A stretch of 64,000 nucleotides of DNA, taken from contig CM082586.2 of assembly GCA_040954595.2 (NCBI GenBank), positions 7,626,001 through 7,690,000 of the forward strand. The letters run 5' to 3'. Below are positions 37,210-47,300 of the stretch, one piece after another; positions within the stretch are counted from its first letter, which is position 1, and each line of letters opens with the position of its first letter. The notes under the pieces were generated by a model, which saw nothing but the letters and a program-made list of their open reading frames with translations, did no database searches and had not been told where the DNA came from. The stretch comes from Balanoglossus misakiensis. Lineage: Eukaryota > Hemichordata. The position numbers and the translations under genes are program-made.

Positions 37210-38815
37210 TAAAATTTGGCCATTTTTCACAAAAAATAATGGGTTATAGCTCATGAAATTCATCAAAGATGACAATCTTTCGACTTTGCGAATTTTCAAA
37301 ATTTGGCCATTTTTCACTAAAAATCAATTTGGCCATTTTTCACGGAAAATCATGGGTTATAGCTCATGAAAATCATCAAAAAATGACAATTTTTCGACTT
37401 TGCGAATTTTCAAAATTTGGCCATTTTTCACAAAAAATCATGGGTTATAGCTCATGAAAATCATCAAAGAATGACAATTTTTCGACTTTGCGAATTTTCA
37501 AAATTTGGCCAATTTTCACAAAAAATCATGGGTTATAGCTCATGAAAATCATCAAAGAATGACAATTTTCCGACTTTGAGAATTTTCAAAATTGGACCAT
37601 TTTTCACGGAAAACCATGGGTTATAGCTCATGAAAATCATTAAAAAAATGACAATTTTTCGACTTTGCGAATTTTCAAAATTTGGCCATTTTTCACAAAA
37701 AATCATGGGTTATAGCTCATGAAAATCATCAAATAATGACAATTTTCCGACTTTGGGAATTTTCAAAATTGGACCATTTTTCACGGAAAACCATGGGTTA
37801 TAGCTCATGAAAATCATCAAAAAATGACAATTTTTCGACTTTGCGAACTTTCAAAATTGGGCTATTTTTCACAAAAAATCATGGGTCATAGCTAATGAAA
37901 ATCATCAAAAAATGACAATTTTCGACTTTGGGAATTTTCAAAATTTGGCCATTTTTCACAAAAAATCATGGGTTATAGCTCATGAAAATCATCAAAGAAT
38001 GACAATTTTTCGACTTTGCGAATTTTCAAAATTTGGCCATTTTTCACAAAAAATCATGGGTTATAGCTCATGAAAATCATCAAAGAATGACAATTTTTCG
38101 ACTTTGGGAATTTTCAAAATTGGGCCATTTTTCACGGAAAACCATGGGTTATAGCTCATGAAAATCATCAAAGAATGACAATTTTTCGACTTTGCGAATT
38201 TTCAAAATTTGGCCATTTTTCACAAAAAATCATGGGTTATAGCTCATGAAAATCATCAAAGAATGACAATTTTTCGACTTTGCGAATTTTCAAAATTTGG
38301 CCATTTTTCACAAAAAATCATGGGTTATACATGTAGCTCATGAAAATCATCAAAGAATGACAATTTTTCGACATTGCGAATTTTCAAAATTTTGCCATTT
38401 TTCACAAAAAATCATGGGTTATAGCTCATGAAAATCATCAAAGAATGACAATTTTTCGACTTTGCGAATTTTCAAAATTTGGCCATTTTTCACGGAAAAC
38501 CATGGGTTATAGCTCATGAAAATCATCAAAGAATGACAATTTTTCGACTTTGCGAATTTTCAAAATTTGGCCAATTTTCACAAAAAATCATGGGTTATAG
38601 CTCATGAAAATCATCAAAGAATGACAATTTTCCGACTTTGAGAATTTTCAAAATTGGACCATTTTTCACGGAAAACCATGGGTTATAGCTCATGAAAATC
38701 ATCAAAAAATGACAATTTTTCGACTTTGCGAATTTTCAATATTTGGCCATTTTTCACAAAAAATCATGGGTTATAGCTCATGAAAATCATCAAAGAATGA
38801 CAATTTTTCGACTTT
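37210..38815. repeat. 88-bp satellite array, left block
   Basis: About 18 tandem monomers of 88 bp. Each contains the phrases 'ggccatttttcac', 'atgggttatagctcatg', 'aaaatcatcaaa', 'gacaatttttcgacttt' and 'gaattttcaaaat'. Variants differ by point changes (cacaaaaaatc or cacggaaaacc; tttgcg, tttggg, attgcg or tttgag) and by small indels. The block ends inside a monomer at the LINE insertion and continues beyond it at 44329. Confidence 0.97.
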
Positions 38816-38993
38816 TTTTTTTTTTTTTTTTTTTTTAATTTTTATTGAGCATTTCAGAAGAAAAAAAAGACAAGACCACGAGGTACAAAAAAACGAGAAA
38901 AACAGGCTGGGAAGTGTTTGGCAAACTGTAGTAAACTTACATCTGATAAAGAAAGAAAACAAAAACAAAGTTACATCCGCGTATATTTACTAT

Positions 38994-39731
38994 TTATAAT
39001 GGTGGGGACTGTCCACAAAACTGACTTAGTTGTTTCCATTTGGGATCAGGGTTCATTTTGTCAAATTCTTTTAATTTCATTTTACATTTTTCAATTTCAA
39101 TTTTTTGTTGTACCCATTTCATAAAATATTGTATGTTTGGTATTTTGTGTTTTTTCTTACATTCGTATATATGTTTTTTACCTAAAAGAATGATAAAATT
39201 GACAAGTGAAAAGTTGTCTTCCATGATCTTTCCCAAAATTACATTCTCTGGTGATAGAGTAAGTTGAATATTACAATTTCGAAGCAGAACTAATTCAATA
39301 TCTCCCCAGAATTGTAGGACATATTCACATTCAAAGAAAAGATGAATTATGTCTTCAGTCCAAAAATGACAGAAAGTACATTTGTCTGAATCAATTACAT
39401 TTCTTATTCTTAGAAATCTATTTGTATCTATGATTCGAGTTAATATTTTATACTGGAAACTTTGCAGTGCTGTGTCATCTGTGATTTTGAAAATAAGTGG
39501 AAAGAATTTTGTTAGCCCTTCATTCAGATTGAATTCCTCTATCCATTTCGTTGTGCTGCTTTGAGATTTTACTCTTTTCATTGTGCAATTTTGAAAAAGG
39601 TTTAAATAAACTTGCCTACAAACTTTTCCTGATATGAACAGTTGGTTGTTATTTAATTTATTTGGGTTCTTTTTAGCATTTTCTTTCCACTGTCTCGGTA
39701 TGGCGTCAATGAGACACATATACTTAAACAC
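38994..39731 (-). pseudogene. LINE ORF2, C-terminal part after a frameshift
   Basis: The remaining 3' part of ORF2 in another frame; the listed open frame is 245 codons. It continues the L1 pattern directly (FKYMCLIDAIPRQW) and carries the C-terminal zinc-knuckle-like motif CTFC-(x9)-H-(x4)-C seen in L1 ORF2. The break lies in a TGTGTG run at the junction and looks like a 2-base indel. This makes the copy non-functional unless it is a sequencing or assembly error. The stop is at 38996-38994, about 155 bp before the poly(A) tail. Confidence 0.85.
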
Positions 39732-42700
39732 ACAGAGTTGGGCAGATCAAATTTTTTCCTGAGGTCTTTAAAGTCCATTATACACTGTTTTTCATCTAAA
39801 AGGTCTTTGAAGTTACAAATACCCTGTTGATGCCAGGTTAGATAATGCACTATTTTATCACTGATTAAAATATTTGGATTTGCCCAGAGGCACTCTGAAA
39901 TTGACCCTCTGGCCTGGATTTTATTATTTGTGGGAAACCACGTGATCAGCGTGTTTTTCCAAAATAAATTTTGACTAAAGTAAGTAAAGGCTACTTTTTT
40001 AGCAATTTGCGCAGTGAAGTAGGGAAAACAGTGTCCACTGAACCCACATGTAATATTAAATAATTGTTTCCATTGTCCCGGTTTATCATCCATTAATCTG
40101 TATAACCATGATATATGGAGCGAATCAGCCAATATTGATAACTCTACCATATTCAATCCACCATTTTGAATATCACAGCACAGCCTGAGCCTATTAATTT
40201 TTGCTTGTCTGTTATTCCAGATAAAGCTTGAAAAAGCATCATTTAACTGTTGTAGCAGTGAAATCGACATCTTTGGAAGTATTGACATGATATGAATGAG
40301 CTTAGGTACTGCCAATGTCTTAACAACACATATTTTCCCACGCAATGTCAGTGGCCGCATGGACCACATATTCAAAAGTCGTTTAATTGAATCAATTACC
40401 GGAATATAGTTCAGTTTTTCGTATTTCTCTAATTTGACGTCAAAGGTAATTCCAAGCAGAGTGAAAGGTTCGTCAGACCAATGTATATTATAATCAGTTT
40501 CTAATTGTTCATTACAGTATGCTTTCGAACCAAACCAAATAGCTTTTGTTTTCTCAAAATTTGGACGAAGACCGGAAATCAAAGAAAATTGTTTTAGTAT
40601 TAAAAGCACTTCCTGCAATGAGCTTTGTGATCCATCTAGAAATAAGAATGAATCGTCAGCATATTGGCCTAGTAGAAATTTCTCATGTTCTACTTGGAAT
40701 CCTTTGACGTGGGGAGATCTTCTTAATGCAGCAGCTAAAAGTTCAACAGCTGTTATGAATAAATAAGGTGACAGAGGATCACCCTGTCGAACACCTCTAT
40801 GTATATTGAAAAAAGATGAAAAATGTCCGTTATTTATAACACAACTGTTTATATTTTTATAACACACTTCTATCCACCTACAGAATGTATGGCCAAAGTT
40901 AAAATATTTTAACGTTTTAAGCATGTAACCCCATTCTATTGAATCAAATGCCTTTTCGAAGTCGAGCAACAGCATTAACCCAGGTAGATTTCTTACTTTA
41001 GCAATAGAAAATATATCATAGACTAGTCGGGTATTTTCACCAATAAAACGCCCTTTTAAAAAGCCCTTTTGATTCTCATGAATAATACTTGGCAATACGT
41101 TTTTCATTCTGTCAGCTAAAATTGCCGAGGCAATTTTGTAATCGGTATTTAGTAAAGTTATTGGTCGCCAATTCTTCAATAATTGTCTGTTTTTGTTCTG
41201 TTTCGGTATGCATGTAATTATTCCTTGTTTTTGTGTTACTGAAAATTCCCCCTTTTGATAGGCTTCGTTCAATGACCGTGTGACCAGATTCCCAACTGAT
41301 GTCCAGAACATTTTGTAAAACTCGGCCGGAAAGCCATCAGAGCCCGGACTTTTATTGTTTGACATTCTTCTCAACGCTTCTGTACATTCTTTTAATGTTA
41401 TGGCACCTTCTAACTTTCCACTTTCTTCTGTACTAAGTTTAGGGATATCATTGTATTTCAGAAATTCACTCTCGGTGATAGACTCACTGCCTCGTTTGCT
41501 GGAATAAAGGGATTCGTAGAAGCATTTCTGTTCCTCGAGAATTTCTTCTTGTTTTGTTATGACATTGTCGTCCCTTATTAATTTACATATTGTTTTATTT
41601 ACATACTGTCTTTTTTCTAACGAACAAAAGTATTTGGTTGGTTTTTCACCCTCTCCTGACCAACGTGCTTTAGAGCGCAGAATTGCTCCATCTACTTTAG
41701 CCTGCCTTAACTGTTCGATTGCCATGTTTTTTTCTTCTAATTTTTCTAAGTTGATCACGGAGGGGGAAACTGTACAAATTCTGTCAAGTTCTTCTATTTC
41801 TCTTTCTAAATCTTTCTCTTTTATATTTCTTTCACGTTTTTTCTGACTTCCGTAGGCTACAGAGGCGCCCCTTATTTTTAGCTTAATCACGTCCCAGAGT
41901 AGCTGATCTGAAATCGTATATTCTTCGTTAGTCAGAGACTTTGGGTCACGGTATTCCTTCAAAATTTCTTCAATAGTTTCATTTACCAGGTTAATATAAT
42001 TTGGGTCACGTAAATGTGAAGTATTCAACTTCCAGAAACCTCTTCCTCTTTTAGAATTTATAATCGAAGCACTAAAAGAAATCATTGAATGGTCTGTTCT
42101 GTATCCAGGGGAAATATGAACACGGTCGGTCATTGAAGCAAAGTCTGGAGAAACTAAGAAGTAATCGATCCTGCTTTGAATTAGAGTTGTTTTTTTCCTC
42201 CGCCATGTGTACTTTCTATTCTGCTCATTTTGTGTACGCCAAATGTCTACCAAATTAAACTCTGTGCACAGAAGATCGATGGCCTCTTTTGCTCCAGGAT
42301 TAACATTTGTTCTATAACCATGTGTATCTATATCTGGGTTTCTGACAACATTCCAGTCACCGACGGCTATGATAGAGTTATTTTCGAACATTTCCAAATC
42401 TTCATGTAAATTTGAAAAGAAAGCTGGTTCGTCATTGTTTGGTCCATATAGGCAGGCCAGCGTAAATCGTTTTTCTTGAATTGTGATGTCCAATAAAATA
42501 GACCTCCCCGCCAAATCACTTTTTAGTTTGTTCACTTTAAACTCAACATTTCTGCAAAATAGAATTGCCACCCCTCTGCTATTGCTCGACCCCGAACTGA
42601 AAAAGCATGGTGCACCCCATTCAATTCGCCACCTATTTATATCTTCTTCTGTGGAATGTGTCTCTTGTAAACAGCAGATAGAAAATTTTTTTTGTCTAAG

Positions 42701-42781
42701 CCAAAGAAACAGATCTTTTCGTTTTTTATAGTCTCTCAATCCGCGGACATTAATAGACATTATTTCTAATTTGTCAGACAT
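39653..42781 (-). CDS. LINE ORF2, endonuclease and reverse transcriptase part
   Basis: 1042 aa of the replication protein that nicks target DNA and copies the element RNA. The APE-type endonuclease (1-240) has the expected residues: N11, E40 (LQETH), D142/N144 (GDWN), D206 (RIDY), and D230-H231 (TDH). The reverse transcriptase (about 510-780) has FEKAFDS with D607, RQGDPLSP, and the catalytic YADD at 707-710. All key residues are intact. The frame then runs out at a 2-base shift near 39727 (residue about 1018), and its last 24 or so codons are off-frame. It continues in the next entry. Confidence 0.92.
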   Translation of the reverse strand: MSDKLEIMSINVRGLRDYKKRKDLFLWLRQKKFSICCLQETHSTEEDINRWRIEWGAPCFFSSGSSNSRGVAILFCRNVEFKVNKLKSDLAGRSILLDITIQEKRFTLACLYGPNNDEPAFFSNLHEDLEMFENNSIIAVGDWNVVRNPDIDTHGYRTNVNPGAKEAIDLLCTEFNLVDIWRTQNEQNRKYTWRRKKTTLIQSRIDYFLVSPDFASMTDRVHISPGYRTDHSMISFSASIINSKRGRGFWKLNTSHLRDPNYINLVNETIEEILKEYRDPKSLTNEEYTISDQLLWDVIKLKIRGASVAYGSQKKRERNIKEKDLEREIEELDRICTVSPSVINLEKLEEKNMAIEQLRQAKVDGAILRSKARWSGEGEKPTKYFCSLEKRQYVNKTICKLIRDDNVITKQEEILEEQKCFYESLYSSKRGSESITESEFLKYNDIPKLSTEESGKLEGAITLKECTEALRRMSNNKSPGSDGFPAEFYKMFWTSVGNLVTRSLNEAYQKGEFSVTQKQGIITCIPKQNKNRQLLKNWRPITLLNTDYKIASAILADRMKNVLPSIIHENQKGFLKGRFIGENTRLVYDIFSIAKVRNLPGLMLLLDFEKAFDSIEWGYMLKTLKYFNFGHTFCRWIEVCYKNINSCVINNGHFSSFFNIHRGVRQGDPLSPYLFITAVELLAAALRRSPHVKGFQVEHEKFLLGQYADDSFLFLDGSQSSLQEVLLILKQFSLISGLRPNFEKTKAIWFGSKAYCNEQLETDYNIHWSDEPFTLLGITFDVKLEKYEKLNYIPVIDSIKRLLNMWSMRPLTLRGKICVVKTLAVPKLIHIMSILPKMSISLLQQLNDAFSSFIWNNRQAKINRLRLCCDIQNGGLNMVELSILADSLHISWLYRLMDDKPGQWKQLFNITCGFSGHCFPYFTAQIAKKVAFTYFSQNLFWKNTLITWFPTNNKIQARGSISECLWANPNILISDKIVHYLTWHQQGICNFKDLLDEKQCIMDFKDLRKKFDLPNSVCLSICVSLTPYRDSGKKMLKRTQIN

Positions 42782-43350
42782 AGAAATTCATCTTTAAAGA
42801 AAACAAAATGCCAAATCGCAGCAGAAAAAAAAAACAGCAACAGCGAAACACGGAAAAGGCACCAAAAAGAAAGGAGAAGGAAAAAAAAGAGAGGAACGAA
42901 GAAAAACAACCACAAACAAAAACCACGCACACAAAAAGAAAGAAAACAAACAAAAAGGCACCGGAACGAAGGAGGAGGAAAAAAAAAATCAATGGCGGGA
43001 AAGGCGTAAACCAAACACCTGTACAGAATAACGTGATAAACCATGGTGGAGTAGGTTGCGGTCTGAGAAACTCCCCCAAGTAGAACCTCTTGTATACATT
43101 CACCCGGTTTTTCAGCAATGACTTGTGAAAGTGATTACCATAACAATATGCATTGACAATTAACACGTTTTAAAAATAGCGATCACACTTTTCCAGATGC
43201 ATATTGATGAAATGGGGACCAAGCGCGGGAAACGAAACAAAGCAAACAAAGAGAACCCGACATTTTGTCGTTAATTTAGCCTGTGGCCCCATCTCAAAAG
43301 AGAAAAAAAGTAAACATTTTGTGCATCTTACATTTGGAAAAATGAAAAAT
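42782..43350 (-). other. Inter-ORF spacer of the LINE, strongly purine-biased part
   Basis: A 569-bp non-coding stretch between ORF1 and ORF2. About 42806-42995 is almost pure A/G with some C on the plus strand, hence pyrimidine-rich in the element's sense. It might hold an internal translation start or splice role, but I see no defined signal. Open frames on either strand here are composition artefacts. Confidence 0.6.
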
Positions 43351-44181
43351 TCACACTTGACGTTGATGAGGCCTATATGGGCGCCCATCAATAAAGAGCT
43401 TGCCATTTCTGAATGCAACGTCTCTCTTCTCTTTTCTGGCGGCGTCCATGATGGGTTTCAACTCTCGCCTTCTTTCGTAGTCTTCTTTCGGTAAATCGTT
43501 CACCACAAATATGTCTTTACCTTCTAGAATGTTCCTTGCCTTCTTCAGGATCGTAAACTTCTGGGGTCTGCTGTGTAGCCGCACGATGATATGTCTCGGT
43601 CTGTCTTTCCCCTTGAAGCCAGTTCTATGGGCATTCTCTATTTCGTTTGGTGATGTTTTAAAGTGGCATGACAAGATTTCTTGGGCGATGGCTAAAGTAT
43701 CTTCGTCCTGTTTTTCTTCCACTCCGCCTATTCGAATGTTGAAACTTCTTGTGTATCTTTCAAGTCGAACATTGTCTTCTTTCAAATCCTTGAGTTCTTG
43801 TTTCGAAATCACATAACGAGTTTCTATATCCACCAACTGTTTTCTCAGACTCTCTGCGTTTGCTTTCATGTCGACAACTTCGTCTCCCGTATGCTGTAGA
43901 GATTTCTCTAAATCTTTTTGTGCCGATTCAACAACATCAAGTCTATTCAACATATGCCTTTGAATGTCGTTGTTTTCTTTCAATTCAGTTTGTATCTTTG
44001 TAACAGCCTCAAACATAAACTTACGGAACTCCGAGTCGTCTTCCAGTATTCTCTTCTCTGTTGTGACATTGAAACCCTCGAAGTCCGTTAGACGCTTCGG
44101 GCTCGGCGAGCTGAGCGCTGGCGGTTGACTCGTCGGCGTTTTCTTGTTCGAATTTTGTGTTTTGCGACCACTTGACGGCAT
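43351..44181 (-). CDS. LINE ORF1 protein (RNA-binding chaperone type)
   Basis: 276 aa. In L1-group elements ORF1p trimerises and coats the element RNA in cytoplasmic particles. The Ser/Pro/Lys-rich N-terminus (1-40) is followed by a long heptad-rich coiled coil (about 60-145). Next comes an RRM-like segment (about 148-215, with FNIRIGGVEE and RHIIVRLHSR) and a C-terminal domain (216-270, with FVVNDLPKEDYERRRELKP). The ATG is the first of the open frame, just after the 5' UTR. The frame is intact. It differs from gag-type zinc-knuckle ORF1 proteins, as no CCHC is seen. Confidence 0.85.
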   Translation of the reverse strand: MPSSGRKTQNSNKKTPTSQPPALSSPSPKRLTDFEGFNVTTEKRILEDDSEFRKFMFEAVTKIQTELKENNDIQRHMLNRLDVVESAQKDLEKSLQHTGDEVVDMKANAESLRKQLVDIETRYVISKQELKDLKEDNVRLERYTRSFNIRIGGVEEKQDEDTLAIAQEILSCHFKTSPNEIENAHRTGFKGKDRPRHIIVRLHSRPQKFTILKKARNILEGKDIFVVNDLPKEDYERRRELKPIMDAARKEKRDVAFRNGKLFIDGRPYRPHQRQV

Positions 44182-44328
44182 CCTCCCTATATTCTGACTA
44201 CTCGCAGTGATGATTGAAGTTTGGAAGGGGGGATGGCTGAGAAAGCGGGTAGAAAGTCTTAGAAATTAGACTGAGGTGGCGGAGCTTCACCAGCACACGT
44301 CTTCACTGTAGCGCCATTGGTATGCTCC
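44182..44328 (-). promoter_or_regulatory. LINE 5' UTR / putative internal promoter
   Basis: A 147-bp leader that is more GC-rich than the satellite around it, starting GGAGCATACCAATGGCGC. L1-type elements need an internal promoter here. 'aatggcgct' resembles a YY1 core (ATGGC) near the start, as in mammalian L1, but this is only suggestive. The sharp junction with the target duplication suggests a non-truncated 5' end. Confidence 0.4.
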
Positions 44329-47300
44329 TGACAATTTTTCGACTTTGGGAATTTTCAAAATTGGGCCATTTTTCACGGAAAACCATGGGTTATAGCTCAT
44401 GAAAATCATCAAAAAAAATGACAATTTTTCGACTTTGCGAATTTTCAAAATTTGTCCATTTTTTCACAAAGAATCATGGGTTATAGCTCATGAAAATCAT
44501 CAAAGAATGACAATTTTTCGACATTGCGAATTTTCAAAATTTAGCCATTTTTCACAAAAAGCATGGGTTATAGCTCATGAAAATCATCAAAGAATGACAA
44601 TTTTTCGACTTTGCGAATTTTCAAAATTTGGCCATTTTTCACAAAAAATGATGAGTTATAGCTCATGAAAATCACAAAGAATGACAATTTTTCGACTTTG
44701 CGAATTTTCAAAATTTGGCCATTTTTCACAAAAAATCATGGGTTATAGCTCATGAAAATCATCAAAGAATGACAATTTTTCGACTTTGCGAATTTTCAAA
44801 ATTTGGCCATTTTTCACAAAAAATCATGGGTTATACATGTAGCTCATGAAAATCATCAAAGAATGACAATTTTTCGACATTGCGAATTTTCAAAATTTTG
44901 CCATTTTTCACAAAAAATCATGGGTTATAGCTCATGAAAATCATCAAAGAATGACAATTTTTCGACTTTGGGAATTTTCAAAATTGGGCCATTTTTCACG
45001 GAAAACCATGGGTTATAGCTCATGAAAATCATCAAAGAATGACAATTTTTCGACTTTGCGAATTTTCAAAATTTGGCCATTTTTCACAAAAAATCATGGG
45101 TTATAGCTCATGAAAATCATCAAAGAATGACAATTTTCCGACTTTGAGAATTTTCAAAATTGGACCATTTTTCACGGAAAACCATGGGTTATAGCTCATG
45201 AAAATCATCAAAAAATGACAATTTTTCGACTTTGCGAATTTTCAATATTTGGACATTTTTCACAAAAAATCATGGGTTATAGCTCATGAAAATCATCAAA
45301 GAATGACAATTTTTCGACTTTGGGAATTTTCAAAATTGGGCCATTTTTCACGGAAAACCATGGGTTATAGCTCATGAAAATCATCAAAGAATGACAATTT
45401 TTCGACTTTGCGAATTTTCAAAATTTGGCCATTTTTCACAAAAAATCATGGGTTATAGCTCATGAAAATCATCAAAGAATGACAATTTTTCGACTTTGCG
45501 AATTTTCAAAATTTGGCCATTTTTCACAAAAAATCATGGGTTATACATGTAGCTCATGAAAATCATCAAAGAATGACAATTTTTCGACATTGCGAATTTT
45601 CAAAATTTTGCCATTTTTCACAAAAAATCATGGGTTATAGCTCATGAAAATCATCAAAGAATGACAATTTTTCGACTTTGGGAATTTTCAAAATTGGGCC
45701 ATTTTTCACGGAAAACCATGGGTTATAGCTCATGAAAATCATCAAAGAATGACAATTTTTCGACTTTGCGAATTTTCAAAATTTGGCCATTTTTCACAAA
45801 AAATCATGGGTTATAGCTCATGAAAATCATCAAAGAATGACAATTTTCCGACTTTGAGAATTTTCAAAATTGGACCATTTTTCACGGAAAACCATGGGTT
45901 ATAGCTCATGAAAATCATCAAAAAATGACAATTTTTCGACTTTGCGAATTTTCAATATTTGGACATTTTTCACAAAAAATCATGGGTTATAGCTCATGAA
46001 AATCATCAAAGAATGACAATTTTTCGACTTTGGGAATTTTCAAAATTGGGCCATTTTTCACGGAAAACCATGGGTTATAGCTCATGAAAATCATCAAAAA
46101 ATGACAATTTTTCGACTTTGCGAATTTTCAAAATTTGGCCATTTTTCACAAAAAATGATGAGTTATAGCTCATGAAAATCACAAAGAATGACAATTTTTC
46201 GACTTTGGGAATTTTCAAAATTGGGCCATTTTTCACGGAAAACCATGGGTTATAGCTCATGAAAATCATCAAAAAATGACAATTTTTCGACATTGCGAAT
46301 TTTCAAAATTTGGCCATTTTTCACAAAAAATCATGGGTTATAGCTCATGAAAATCATCAAAGAATGACAATTTTTCGACTTTGGGAATTTTCAAAATTGG
46401 GCCATTTTTCACGGAAAACCATGGGTTATAGCTCATGAAAATCATCAAAGAATGACAATTTTTCGACTTTGCGAATTTTCAAAATTTGGCCAATTTTCAC
46501 AAAAAATCATGGGTTATAGCTCATGAAAATCATCAAAGAATGACAATTTTCCGACTTTGAGAATTTTCAAAATTGGACCATTTTTCACGGAAAACCATGG
46601 GTTATAGCTCATGAAAATCATCAAAAAATGACAATTTTTCGACTTTGCGAATTTTCAATATTTGGCCATTTTTCACAAAAAATCATGGGTTATAGCTCAT
46701 GAAAATCATCAAAGAATGACAATTTTTCGACTTTGGGAATTTTCAAAATTGGGCCATTTTTCACGGAAAACCATGGGTTATAGCTCATGAAAATCATCAA
46801 AAAATGACAATTTTTCGACTTTGCGAATTTTCAAAATTTGGCCATTTTTCACAAAAAATGATGAGTTATAGCTCATGAAAATCACAAAGAATGACAATTT
46901 TTCGACTTTGGGAATTTTCAAAATTGGGCCATTTTTCACGGAAAACCATGGGTTATAGCTCATGAAAATCATCAAAAAATGACAATTTTTCGACTTTGCT
47001 AATTATCAAAATTTGGCCATTTTTCACAAAAAATCATGGGTTATAGCTCATGAAAATCATCAAAGAATGACAATTTTTCGACATTGCGAATTTTCAAAAT
47101 TTGGCCATTTTTAACAAAAAATCATGGGTTATAGCTCATGAAAATCATCAAAGAATGACAATTTTTCGACATTGCGAATTTTCAAAATTTGTCCATTTTT
47201 AACAAAAAATCATGGGTTATAGCTCATGAAAATCATCAAAGAATGACAATTTTTCGACATTGCGAATTTTCAAAATTTTGCCATTTTTCACAAAAAATCA

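Larger units (their letters stand above)
38816..44328 (-). mobile_element. L1/Tx1-type non-LTR retrotransposon, near full length
   Basis: A 5.5-kb LINE in reverse orientation inside the satellite. In order on its own strand: 5' UTR (44328-44182, begins GGAGCATACCAATGG), ORF1 (44181-43351), a 569-bp spacer, ORF2 (42781 to 38994, with one frame break near 39727), and a short 3' UTR with an AATAAA close to the poly(A) tail (T run, about 38816-38836 on the plus strand). An 18-bp target-site duplication, TGACAATTTTTCGACTTT, is at 38798-38815 and 44329-44346, an exact piece of the satellite monomer. A complete duplication and poly(A) tail show insertion by target-primed reverse transcription. Confidence 0.95.

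Noticed and set aside
42808-43083. Lys/Arg-rich plus-strand frame and its minus-strand partners
   Set aside because: Composition artefact of the purine-biased LINE spacer.
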